DNA of 6,533 nucleotides. Origin: Promethearchaeota archaeon (GTDB taxonomy: Archaea; Asgardarchaeota; Lokiarchaeia; Sigynarchaeales; SOKP01). The number at the start of each line of letters is the position of its first letter. The first letter of the stretch is position 1. The translations under genes and the position numbers were made by a program. The DNA is taken from the NCBI GenBank assembly GCA_019057735.1, contig JAHLWV010000127.1:1-6533 (forward strand). Direction: 5' to 3'. This document shows, piece after piece, positions 1 through 4,610 of this stretch. The notes under the pieces were generated by a model that saw only the letters and a list, made by a program, of their open reading frames with translations, was not told where the DNA came from and ran no database searches.

Positions 1-66
1 ATGCTTGAACCATCCATTAGTGTTAAAAGTTTAACGACTCTTAACCTGCGAATCCAAGCCCTTTAG
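1..66 (+). CDS. Possible C-terminal end of a TnpB-like protein (partial)
   Basis: Frame 1 is open from the window edge to a TAG at 64-66 and gives 21 residues ending in NLRIQAL. The stop falls inside the terminal hairpin. tnpB genes of IS605-type elements commonly end exactly there, with the last codons overlapping the omega-RNA. The stretch is too short to hold any RuvC or zinc-finger motif, so the call rests on position, not on homology. The internal ATG at base 1 is probably not a start. It could equally be a chance open frame inside a decayed element. Confidence 0.3.
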   Translation: MLEPSISVKSLTTLNLRIQAL

Positions 67-81
67 GGCGTGGTAGTTCAA
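1..81 (+). mobile_element. Right end of an IS200/IS605-type insertion sequence (partial)
   Basis: Only the right terminus of the element lies in the window. Bases 54-73 form a hairpin, CCA-A-GCCC, loop TTTA, GGGC-G-TGG, with one internal A/G mismatch. It is followed by TAGTTCAA, ending at 81. A subterminal imperfect hairpin followed by a TCAA-like cleavage site is the known arrangement of right ends in the IS200/IS605 family (IS608 ends in TCAA). A second small hairpin, GTTAA/TTAAC, sits at 22-35. These elements leave no target duplication and have no terminal inverted repeats, so the edge is placed from the TCAA alone. The left end and any transposase tnpA would lie before base 1. The family assignment rests on this terminus only. 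Confidence 0.65.
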
Positions 82-98
82 TATGAATTAAACTAATC
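22..98 (+). ncRNA. 3' part of a candidate omega-RNA (reRNA) with its guide
   Basis: In IS605-type elements the TnpB guide RNA is made from the 3' end of tnpB and the right end, and the host sequence just past the right end serves as guide. Here the scaffold hairpins at 22-35 and 54-73 would be followed by a guide beginning at 82 (TATGAATTAAACTAATC), then by a T8 run at 99-106 that could terminate transcription. This follows known element architecture. Expression and the 5' boundary cannot be judged from this window. Confidence 0.4.
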
Positions 99-106
99 TT
101 TTTTTT
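99..106 (+). terminator. T8 run after the IS right end
   Basis: Eight consecutive T on the plus strand lie 17 bases after the IS edge. Archaeal transcripts often end at oligo-T tracts without a hairpin, so this is a plausible stop for a transcript leaving the element. The same bases read as A-rich sequence just after the stop of the minus-strand gene, so composition alone could explain them. Confidence 0.4.
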
Positions 107-112
107 CTTTCT

Positions 113-418
113 TCAATTCTCCTCTCTTTTTTTCTTGCGTTTTTCTCTAATCTTTTCCTTATTTTCTTCGTAGTATTTTTTTCTATATTCCACTAATCTT
201 TCTTTATTTTTCTTGTTATATTCTTTTTGATGTTCTGCTATCTTTTCCTTATTTTCTTCTCGGTATTTTTTTCTATATTCCGCTATACATTTCTTACACT
301 TGTTTGCTAACCCACTTAAAGTCATCTTATTTCTATGAAAATACTCCGTTGTCTCTGGAAAGAGTCTATTACATTTGGAACATAGCTTATAATCTTTTAC
401 TGCTGAGAAATCAATCAT
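113..418 (-). CDS. Small zinc-finger protein with repetitive Lys/Glu-rich tail
   Basis: The protein has 101 residues from the ATG at 418-416; a GTG four codons upstream (430) is an alternative. Residues near the N-terminus carry CSKC and, 24 residues later, CKKC, a four-cysteine zinc-binding module with the spacing and context (LCSKCNRLFPETTEYF...GLANKCKKC) seen in many phage and mobile-element proteins, often in front of an HNH nuclease domain. The rest is a charged, probably helical tail built on the repeat EYRKKYxEENKEKI. No HNH motif follows; the frame stops at 113-115 only 31 bases from the IS edge. It is therefore either a natural short form or a homologue that lost its C-terminal nuclease. 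A nucleic-acid-binding role is inferred. TATA-like sequence (ATTTTAAAAT) lies at 457-466 on the minus strand. Confidence 0.65.
   Translation of the reverse strand: MIDFSAVKDYKLCSKCNRLFPETTEYFHRNKMTLSGLANKCKKCIAEYRKKYREENKEKIAEHQKEYNKKNKERLVEYRKKYYEENKEKIREKRKKKREEN
151..280. repeat. Direct repeat pair inside the zinc-finger gene (90 bp period)
   Basis: Bases 151-190 and 241-280 are nearly identical (TCTTTTCCTTATTTTCTTC shared at the start, TATTTTTTTCTATATTCC at the end) and lie exactly 90 bp, or 30 codons, apart. They encode the two best copies of EYRKKYxEENKEKI on the minus strand. A more diverged copy lies between them. The nucleotide-level identity suggests recent internal duplication or gene conversion. 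Confidence 0.7.
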
Positions 419-518
419 TAAGATACACACTATAATTTAGAAATAATCAAAATGACATTTTAAAATAAGTATGAAAAGAGAAAGAAAAAAGGAATTTTTC
501 TTATTACTTTTGTAGAGA

Positions 519-527
519 TTTTTAAAT
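519..527 (+). promoter_or_regulatory. TATA box of the cysteine-rich protein gene
   Basis: TTTTTAAAT preceded by the purine-rich GAGA, a possible BRE. Its distance to the ATG at 549 (about 29 nt from the core TTTTAAAT) equals the distance from the TATA box of the TFB-like gene to its ATG in this same window, which argues for a leaderless transcript starting near 549. Confidence 0.5.
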
Positions 528-548
528 CGAAATTATAATTATATGATA

Positions 549-896
549 ATGTCTGGATATAAAAGAAATACAAAGGCGATGGTATCAAAAAAGAGATTTG
601 TTGTAGAAACGTATGATACTTGTAACGATCCTCCTCTTAAAGCCGATACAATAAAAAGCGTTATCGGTGAAGGAATTGCCAACTTAGAGAATGTAGATGT
701 TAAAGAAGTTCCATATAAAGAAATCTCTGGAAACAGAGAAATTGTTAAGCTCAAAAATGATCTATCTGATTTTTGTAAGAAGTATAGCCACCAAAATAAG
801 GGGGGTTGTTATAAATGTCCCGTTGGAGAGCGGATTAAGGACCGTTGTAAAGTTGATGGCGTTATTAGATTTTTAGAGGGTTTAATTAACAAATAA
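549..896 (+). CDS. Cysteine-rich hypothetical protein
   Basis: The protein has 115 residues from the ATG at 549; an in-frame ATG at 543 would add two. The later start is preferred because the TATA spacing predicts transcription beginning there. The N-terminal two thirds is soluble and mixed in composition, with a lone cysteine in YDTCND. The C-terminal third carries four cysteines in the order C-x10-C-x2-C-x9-C (FCKKYS...GGCYKCPVGERIKDRCKVDG), which could bind zinc or an iron-sulfur cluster. Similar CxxCP...C patterns occur in small phage proteins, but no family is recognised. There is no signal peptide or membrane segment. The next gene starts 20 bases downstream on the same strand, so the two are probably co-transcribed. 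Confidence 0.7.
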   Translation: MSGYKRNTKAMVSKKRFVVETYDTCNDPPLKADTIKSVIGEGIANLENVDVKEVPYKEISGNREIVKLKNDLSDFCKKYSHQNKGGCYKCPVGERIKDRCKVDGVIRFLEGLINK

Positions 897-902
897 AATA
901 TT

Positions 903-907
903 GGTGA
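903..907 (+). promoter_or_regulatory. Shine-Dalgarno site GGTGA in front of a CTG start
   Basis: GGTGA matches the anti-Shine-Dalgarno core (GGAGGTGATC) and lies 9 nt before a CTG at 917. The upstream gene ends at 896, so this site has no other obvious client. Its TGA is also the in-frame stop that closes the downstream gene's frame on the 5' side. It is the main reason for placing the downstream start at 917. Confidence 0.5.
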
Positions 908-916
908 ATATTAAAG

Positions 917-1750
917 CTGACTAATAAGCAAGGATATGAAGAAATAATAAAAGTTAATAGTAGTTTTGGTAAATCTATTGGATTTACCTCGGATAAATTC
1001 GAGAAATGTAGTAGTATTAAAAAAATCGGGAAAGATTTAATCTTATCTGTTGTGTTTGATAAAACAAATATTAAAGAAAAGGAATTAATGTTGAGAAAAT
1101 TGTTAATGTATAATCATAATATCTCAATACCTATAAAAAATACGAAAAAGTTAATTCAATCCATCTTTAACAAATCCTTCAATTGTATCGTTCCCGAATT
1201 TGTATACTATGATAAGATGCTTAAAGATTTGGGTTTTATAAAAATGTATGTATATGAAGAGTTTTTTAACGGTTATATAGCTCTCTGGGTAAAAAAAGCA
1301 CCAAGATATATTGTAAATAAAGCCCTACCATCTAGAGCTAATATAAAGAGCCACAGAAAGAATATTCAAACTTTTAATTATTACGCTCAAAAGGTTTTAG
1401 GACTCACTAAATTATACTTAATTGATTGGTTTTTAGAAAAAGGAGAATCCATAAAACTTGAAGATAATGAATTTTTTGAAATACCTGAAAATCTGCTTAT
1501 AATAAGACTAAATTATCTTAAAAGAAAGGGTTTTGTAATATTTGATAAGAAGACTAAAGCTTATAAATCTGCTCCAACCAAAAGAGAGAGAATTATTACG
1601 GACGCTAACCCTATTAGGTATTGCCAAAAGAATTGTGCTTTAGATGTAGCAACAATAATTTCACATTTTTATAAAGGAAAACCGAAAAAAGAATCCATAT
1701 TTAATAAACCAGACCTTAACAAAGAGATTAATGTAATCTGGGAAAATTAG
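917..1750 (+). CDS. Winged-helix-like hypothetical protein, probable CTG start
   Basis: The frame is open from 908 to the TAG at 1748-1750. The first conventional start is a GTG at 1052 (232 residues), but the 45 codons before it look coding (TNKQGYEEIIKVNSSFGKS...KKIGKDLILSV), and a GGTGA site sits 9 nt before CTG 917, giving 277 residues. Roughly residues 163-217 resemble a winged helix: a helix LYLIDWFLEKGE, a recognition-like helix ENLLIIRLNYLKRKG, then a short hairpin FVIFDKKTKAYK. A late CQKNC pair is the only cysteine cluster. The protein is basic and has no membrane segment. It follows the cysteine-rich gene by 20 bases and probably shares its transcript. A DNA-binding role is inferred; no named family is recognised. 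A lost ATG start is the alternative to CTG initiation. Confidence 0.65.
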   Translation: MTNKQGYEEIIKVNSSFGKSIGFTSDKFEKCSSIKKIGKDLILSVVFDKTNIKEKELMLRKLLMYNHNISIPIKNTKKLIQSIFNKSFNCIVPEFVYYDKMLKDLGFIKMYVYEEFFNGYIALWVKKAPRYIVNKALPSRANIKSHRKNIQTFNYYAQKVLGLTKLYLIDWFLEKGESIKLEDNEFFEIPENLLIIRLNYLKRKGFVIFDKKTKAYKSAPTKRERIITDANPIRYCQKNCALDVATIISHFYKGKPKKESIFNKPDLNKEINVIWEN

Positions 1751-1835
1751 GTATCTGTTAAAAGTAAAAATGATGGAGCTCTAAGCTTTTTAGAACATAT
1801 TTATAGCGCATTTAATAATTTCGCATGTAATAAAA

Positions 1836-2015
1836 TCAAATTTTAATCTTTTTTTTCTGCATAATTTTTACTGTAATAAATCCTATAAAAACCGCAGTAA
1901 CAAAAAAACTGTCCGAAAAGGAAACGTCCCCCCAAAAATAAATCCAATATACTCCAATAAGAAGAAATAAATTTATCGTTTTTGATGAAATTGGCGTATT
2001 AATATTATACTTCAA
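1836..2015 (-). CDS. Small two-helix membrane protein, TTG start
   Basis: A 59-residue frame runs from TTG (2015-2013) to TGA (1838-1836). It begins MKYNINTPISSKTINLF and ends in the basic tail QKKKIKI. Two hydrophobic segments, about residues 14-28 (INLFLLIGVYWIYFW) and 37-51, are separated by the polar turn GDVSFSD, typical of a small hairpin membrane protein. Codons such as GGG, GAC, GCG and TCG in an AT-rich stretch argue against a chance frame. There is no ATG upstream and no clear Shine-Dalgarno; a TATA-like TTTATAA lies at 2057-2063 on the minus strand, about 42 nt before the TTG. It could also be the remnant of a longer gene. No family is recognised. Confidence 0.5.
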   Translation of the reverse strand: MKYNINTPISSKTINLFLLIGVYWIYFWGDVSFSDSFFVTAVFIGFITVKIMQKKKIKI

Positions 2016-2075
2016 TTGATTATTAATAATTGAAATATGCGAATTTATTTAGTGCGTTATAAATAAAATACAAAG

Positions 2076-2085
2076 AAAAAAAAAA
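2076..2085 (-). terminator. T10 run downstream of the secreted-protein gene
   Basis: Ten consecutive A on the plus strand read as T10 on the minus strand, 26 bases after the stop of the gene ending at 2111. An oligo-T tract this long is a standard archaeal termination signal. It would separate the secreted-protein gene from the small membrane-protein gene downstream. Confidence 0.55.
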
Positions 2086-2110
2086 TTAGTTAATATTTAA
2101 ATAATCCTTA

Positions 2111-2665
2111 TTATATGGTTTCATACCCTACACAAAGATAATCGATATACAAATATGGCCTTGAAAATGTATTAGTGTTTTTGAATACTACCGCAGAAAC
2201 GTGTTTATAATCATCTAGAGCATAAATCCGATTTACATATCCACCAGTCGGATAAATATAAAAAGTATCAGTGCCGCCTTCATCATAATAGACAGTTATA
2301 TAAAGTGGGTAAGCCCCAACAAAGTTAAATTTGATTTCTAACCATACATTCGAGTACGAGGGACCAGGTCTGTCGATAAATGCATCAGTCATAAGTTGCC
2401 ATGCATATATTGGGATATCTGGCCACGGCCACGGTGTTGGAATCCACCCTATTTGAACCCAATCACCCCGCCAATATATAATATCACCATCAGGTAAATG
2501 AAAACTATCTACATCACCGCCTAAATGGGTACCCGTAGGAGTAACAAAATCATATACTTCCCCTATAGCGAATGTGGGATACGCAATAACAGAAGGTAGA
2601 CATATAAAGAGTCCAATAAAAACCAAACCAAATAAGACCAGCTTTTTTTGCTTAATAATTATCAC
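2111..2665 (-). CDS. Secreted beta-rich, tryptophan-rich protein
   Basis: The protein has 184 residues from a GTG at 2665. The N-terminus is a textbook Sec signal peptide: basic KQKK, hydrophobic residues 9-24, and a likely cleavage after SVIA (residue 28). The mature part has no further membrane segment, is rich in Tyr, Trp and Pro (IGWIPTPWPWPDIPIYAW), and alternates hydrophobic and polar residues as in a beta-sandwich. Its end, VVFKNTNTFSRPYLYIDYLCVGYE, resembles the last strands of carbohydrate-binding jelly-roll modules. A binding or surface role outside the cell is inferred; no catalytic motif is visible. The GTG overlaps a GGTGAT site, so initiation could instead be at the following ATA or ATT codons. 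The gene stands alone, with a T10 run downstream. Confidence 0.75.
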   Translation of the reverse strand: MIIIKQKKLVLFGLVFIGLFICLPSVIAYPTFAIGEVYDFVTPTGTHLGGDVDSFHLPDGDIIYWRGDWVQIGWIPTPWPWPDIPIYAWQLMTDAFIDRPGPSYSNVWLEIKFNFVGAYPLYITVYYDEGGTDTFYIYPTGGYVNRIYALDDYKHVSAVVFKNTNTFSRPYLYIDYLCVGYETI

Positions 2666-2990
2666 CTTTTAATTTTATTTAATATTGGAATTTTTTTATG
2701 TTAGATTTTTGTTTCACCAGAATGTTATTCATGTTTAGTATTTAACTCTTATGTAACAACATATTTTATCGTATGGAAAAATCGCTCATTTTCCCCTACC
2801 AGAGAAATTCAAATTTACACATTATCGATCACTCTAATATAACACTTTTTTTGATATTTTCAAGAAGTTTCAGCGTGCACTGATAAAATCTATAAGAAAA
2901 TTTAAATTACTATCAATATAAATTAAAACACGATGTAGTTTTGCGAAATTACTTGTGTCGTTATAAATAGTTCAATCCTTAATAGATTGG
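2666..2990. other. Intergenic region without a convincing gene
   Basis: No persuasive gene is seen on either strand. The longest ATG frame is 36 codons on the plus strand (2773-2883), with no promoter or Shine-Dalgarno and no recognisable features. The part next to 2990 holds a short inverted repeat, CAATC/GATTG (2973-2989), and a TATA-like TTATAAATA at 2961-2969. The region separates the divergent secreted-protein and two-helix-protein genes and probably carries both promoters. Confidence 0.5.
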
Positions 2991-3028
2991 GATATTTTTC
3001 CTTTTATATATAAAGAATTTATAATTTT
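2991..3028 (+). promoter_or_regulatory. Shared promoter element, copy 1
   Basis: The element starts GATATTTTTCCTTTTA, runs through a TATATATAAAG stretch and contains GAATTTATAA. It matches copy 2 (5577-5614) at 33 of 38 positions without gaps and copy 3 (4374-4412, minus strand) at about three quarters of positions. Its TTTATAA (3018-3024) starts 47 nt before the ATG at 3065, against 46 and 48 nt in the other copies, so it is the likely TATA box, with a short leader of about 20 nt. The T-rich part upstream may be a specific factor-binding site. Confidence 0.6.
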
Positions 3029-3064
3029 ATTAGAAAAAATAATTAATTAAAAGTAGTAAAAAAA

Positions 3065-3283
3065 ATGGATGTTGATACGTATATTTCCGCTGTGATAGCT
3101 GGTTTTGAGTTCCTAATAGCTTTAGGCTCACTTATCGGTGTATTTGGATTAGTAGTGGGAGCTCTTTTGTTATTCTTTGGAGGAAGGCTTTACAAAGAAA
3201 AAGGATTAAAAATTCTGCTTATTAGTATATTATTAGTGATCGTTTGCGGTTTCAACGTAGGGATTAAATATTTTCGCCTATAG
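3065..3283 (+). CDS. Small two-helix membrane protein
   Basis: The protein has 72 residues from ATG 3065. After a short acidic start (MDVDTY) there are two strongly hydrophobic segments, about residues 15-39 (FEFLIALGSLIGVFGLVVGALLLFF) and 48-65 (LKILLISILLVIVCGFNV), joined by the basic loop GGRLYKEKG. The positive-inside rule suggests both ends face out and the loop faces in. No family is recognised. Its promoter is one of three copies of a shared element that also drives the beta-helix operon and the M50-like gene, so it is probably co-expressed with them. Its last 20 bases overlap the end of the convergent minus-strand gene. There is no Shine-Dalgarno. Confidence 0.65.
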   Translation: MDVDTYISAVIAGFEFLIALGSLIGVFGLVVGALLLFFGGRLYKEKGLKILLISILLVIVCGFNVGIKYFRL

Positions 3284-3662
3284 TAAGAATTAGTAAAAAA
3301 AAATGATATCCTCGGCTATTCGACCTTCCTAAAAAAAAGCTATATAGGTTTAAAGGATTGCCGAGAAATAACCCAATTGCTAAAATTAGAACTCCCACTA
3401 ATGCTATTTTAATGGCTCGTCTACTAGAAAAAAACAAACCAACTATACCTGTGGCAATAACTATTATGCCAAAACATTGAAGATAATTCCCTATTGTTTT
3501 TAATGGAGAAAAAGCAGAACTGACAAGATACCTCAGGTTACCCCCAAAAAAAGGGAATACAAAAAAAAACAAAACAAATACTCCTATTGCAATCCAGATT
3601 ATTGGAGAACTTCTCCTTCCCCTGTCCTTACCCGTAAATACGCTGCTCTTTCTGTGACTCAT
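3264..3662 (-). CDS. Three-helix membrane protein, second gene of minus operon
   Basis: The protein has 132 residues from ATG 3662-3660, behind a strong GGAGGT site with a 6-nt spacer. The N-terminus is basic (HRKSSVFTGKDRGRRSS) and probably cytosolic. Hydrophobic segments lie at about residues 20-40 (IIWIAIGVFVLFFFVFPFFG), 63-78 and 85-103, leaving a C-terminal tail with a further hydrophobic patch (FFLLILTI). No catalytic motif or known family is seen. It starts 16 bases after the stop of the beta-helix protein gene and is surely transcribed with it, so the two may act together at the membrane. The 3' end overlaps the convergent two-helix gene by 20 bases. An A9 run at 3295-3303 lies within the C-terminal codons, so the last residues would change with any homopolymer error. 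Confidence 0.7.
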   Translation of the reverse strand: MSHRKSSVFTGKDRGRRSSPIIWIAIGVFVLFFFVFPFFGGNLRYLVSSAFSPLKTIGNYLQCFGIIVIATGIVGLFFSSRRAIKIALVGVLILAIGLFLGNPLNLYSFFLGRSNSRGYHFFLLILTIGENI

Positions 3663-3669
3663 GCGATAA

Positions 3670-3674
3670 CCTCC
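3670..3674 (-). promoter_or_regulatory. Shine-Dalgarno site overlapping the upstream stop region
   Basis: GGAGGT on the minus strand lies 6 nt before the ATG at 3662, and the sequence TAGGAGAGGAGG joins the stop of the upstream gene (3681-3679) to this site. It supports the start chosen for the three-helix protein and suggests coupled translation of the operon. Confidence 0.75.
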
Positions 3675-3678
3675 TCTC

Positions 3679-4338
3679 CTAAATGACTTTAATAAAAGCG
3701 TTTGAAAACGCTTCTATCTCGTGAATAGCGAAATTAAGATACTTATTTGGGGGGATCTTATTGGCCTGATAATGTAGAGTTAACATGTATATCATCGCAA
3801 TTGAAAGTAATACGCCCATAAGTAGCATTATAATCGAAACAAGATTAACATATGCCGTTATTAACGAACTAACGCCTATATGAACGTAGAATATACCAAC
3901 TACTAGAAAAATCCAAATAGCGACAAACGATCTCCTTTCGTACGTGTTATTGATAAACTTAGCGTATTGTTTTTGTAAAACGCTATTATTTTCGAAAAAA
4001 CAACTTCTACATAATGATTGTTGGGCGATTATAATTGAATTGTTTCTAAAAGTAAGTTTTCTACATTTTGCCATTTCTAAATTACCAACGAAGCAGTTTT
4101 CAATTACGACGTTCTCCGAATTAAATATTAGAAGTTTAGAAATATTAAGGTTTTTCAAAACGAGATAGAATCCTTTTATTTTTATCGAAAACTCCACGCA
4201 AACATCGCCTAAATCGTCGATTATTACGGGGGAATCTTTAGTCCCTTCGCCTTTCAATCCGAAATTTCGTTTTAAATTGTCGAGCGTTTTCCTTCTTAAC
4301 TTATACTTTACACATTTTTTATTCAATTTTTCTAACAT
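3679..4338 (-). CDS. Beta-helix-like protein with two C-terminal membrane helices
   Basis: The protein has 219 residues from ATG 4338. Residues 1-30 are strongly basic. From GEGTKDSPVIIDD (30-42) to about 132 the chain repeats short strands with Asn and Cys at turns (LVLKNLNIS, LLIFNSENVVIENC, KLTFRNNSI, CFFENNSV), the pattern of right-handed parallel beta-helix (NosD/pectate-lyase-like) repeats; GEGTxxxPxII is a common opening of such archaeal proteins. Two membrane helices follow, about 137-158 and 163-189, then a soluble tail. There is no signal peptide, so the beta-helix is probably cytosolic, unlike most secreted relatives. The repeat count is low, only about four turns. A sensing or scaffolding role is conceivable but unproven. 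It leads the operon with the three-helix protein and has copy 3 of the shared promoter. Confidence 0.7.
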   Translation of the reverse strand: MLEKLNKKCVKYKLRRKTLDNLKRNFGLKGEGTKDSPVIIDDLGDVCVEFSIKIKGFYLVLKNLNISKLLIFNSENVVIENCFVGNLEMAKCRKLTFRNNSIIIAQQSLCRSCFFENNSVLQKQYAKFINNTYERRSFVAIWIFLVVGIFYVHIGVSSLITAYVNLVSIIMLLMGVLLSIAMIYMLTLHYQANKIPPNKYLNFAIHEIEAFSNAFIKVI

Positions 4339-4373
4339 TTTTAACCATCTTAAAATTTATTTAATTGCTTTTA

Positions 4374-4412
4374 GTTACTCTATAAACTCGTTATATTTAA
4401 GAGGAAAAAATC
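4374..4412 (-). promoter_or_regulatory. Shared promoter element, copy 3 (minus strand)
   Basis: On the minus strand this reads GATTTTTTCCTCTTAAATA, then TAACGA, then GTTTATAGAGTAAC. Over 36 aligned positions 31 match copy 2 upstream of the M50-like gene. The TATA box TTTATA starts 48 nt before the ATG at 4338, as in the other copies. It lies on the opposite strand from copies 1 and 2, so it is not a carry-over from one tandem duplication in a fixed direction. Confidence 0.6.
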
Positions 4413-4462
4413 AAAAAGAAAATAAAAATAATTACCAAAAGTAAGTTAATAAGTCTATTATT

Positions 4463-4482
4463 AAAAAATTGTTCAATTTTTT
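4463..4482. repeat. Perfect AT-rich inverted repeat
   Basis: AAAAAATTG, two T, CAATTTTTT: a 9-bp perfect stem with a 2-base centre, ending in T6 on the plus strand. It lies in the 272-base gap between the divergent beta-helix operon and the TFB-like gene. It could be an operator for a dimeric regulator or simply AT-rich sequence; no gene end is close enough for it to be a clear terminator. Confidence 0.4.
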
Positions 4483-4580
4483 CCAACCTAACTAAATAAC
4501 CTAAAAATCTTCTTTTTTTTATTTCTAAAGACACAATTTTTGATCCTTTCAAATAATTAGATTGCAAATTTAAAATTTTT

Positions 4581-4590
4581 CTTTATAAAG
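4581..4590 (+). promoter_or_regulatory. TATA box of the TFB-like gene, palindromic
   Basis: CTTTATAAAG is a perfect 10-bp palindrome. The centre is about 25 nt before the ATG at 4611, which predicts a leaderless mRNA. This differs from the three neighbouring promoters, which have longer TATA-to-ATG distances and the shared T-rich element. Because it is symmetrical, only the flanking BRE would set direction. Confidence 0.6.
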
Positions 4591-4610
4591 ACGCAATAAA
4601 TATCGTATTC

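Noticed and set aside
539..754. 71-codon open frame on the minus strand
   Set aside because: It lies wholly opposite the cysteine-rich protein gene, which has a TATA box and a coherent protein; this frame is its shadow.
1786..1800. TCTAA/TTAGA mini-hairpin after the winged-helix-like gene
   Set aside because: Five AT-rich pairs with no following T-run; not enough to call a terminator.
2773..2883. 36-codon plus-strand frame (MEKSLIFPYQRN...)
   Set aside because: No promoter, Shine-Dalgarno or recognisable feature, and it is short for AT-rich DNA; chance is the better explanation.
2875..2971. Minus-strand open stretch reading TIYNDTSNFAKLHRVLIYID
   Set aside because: About 33 codons with no usable start codon and bounded by stops; no further support.
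2973..2989. CAATC/GATTG inverted repeat followed by a T-run, considered as a terminator or small RNA
   Set aside because: Five-base stem with a seven-base loop; no gene ends nearby on this strand, and the T-run is explained better as part of the shared promoter element.
3944..4168. 74-codon open frame on the plus strand
   Set aside because: It is opposite the beta-helix protein gene, with no promoter or ribosome-binding site of its own.
4542..4575. Possible fourth copy of the shared promoter element before the TFB-like gene (GATCCTTTCAAATAA ... AAATTTAAAA)
   Set aside because: The match needs gaps and lacks the TTTTTCC and GARTTTATA blocks; the palindromic TATA at 4581-4590 fits the start better.
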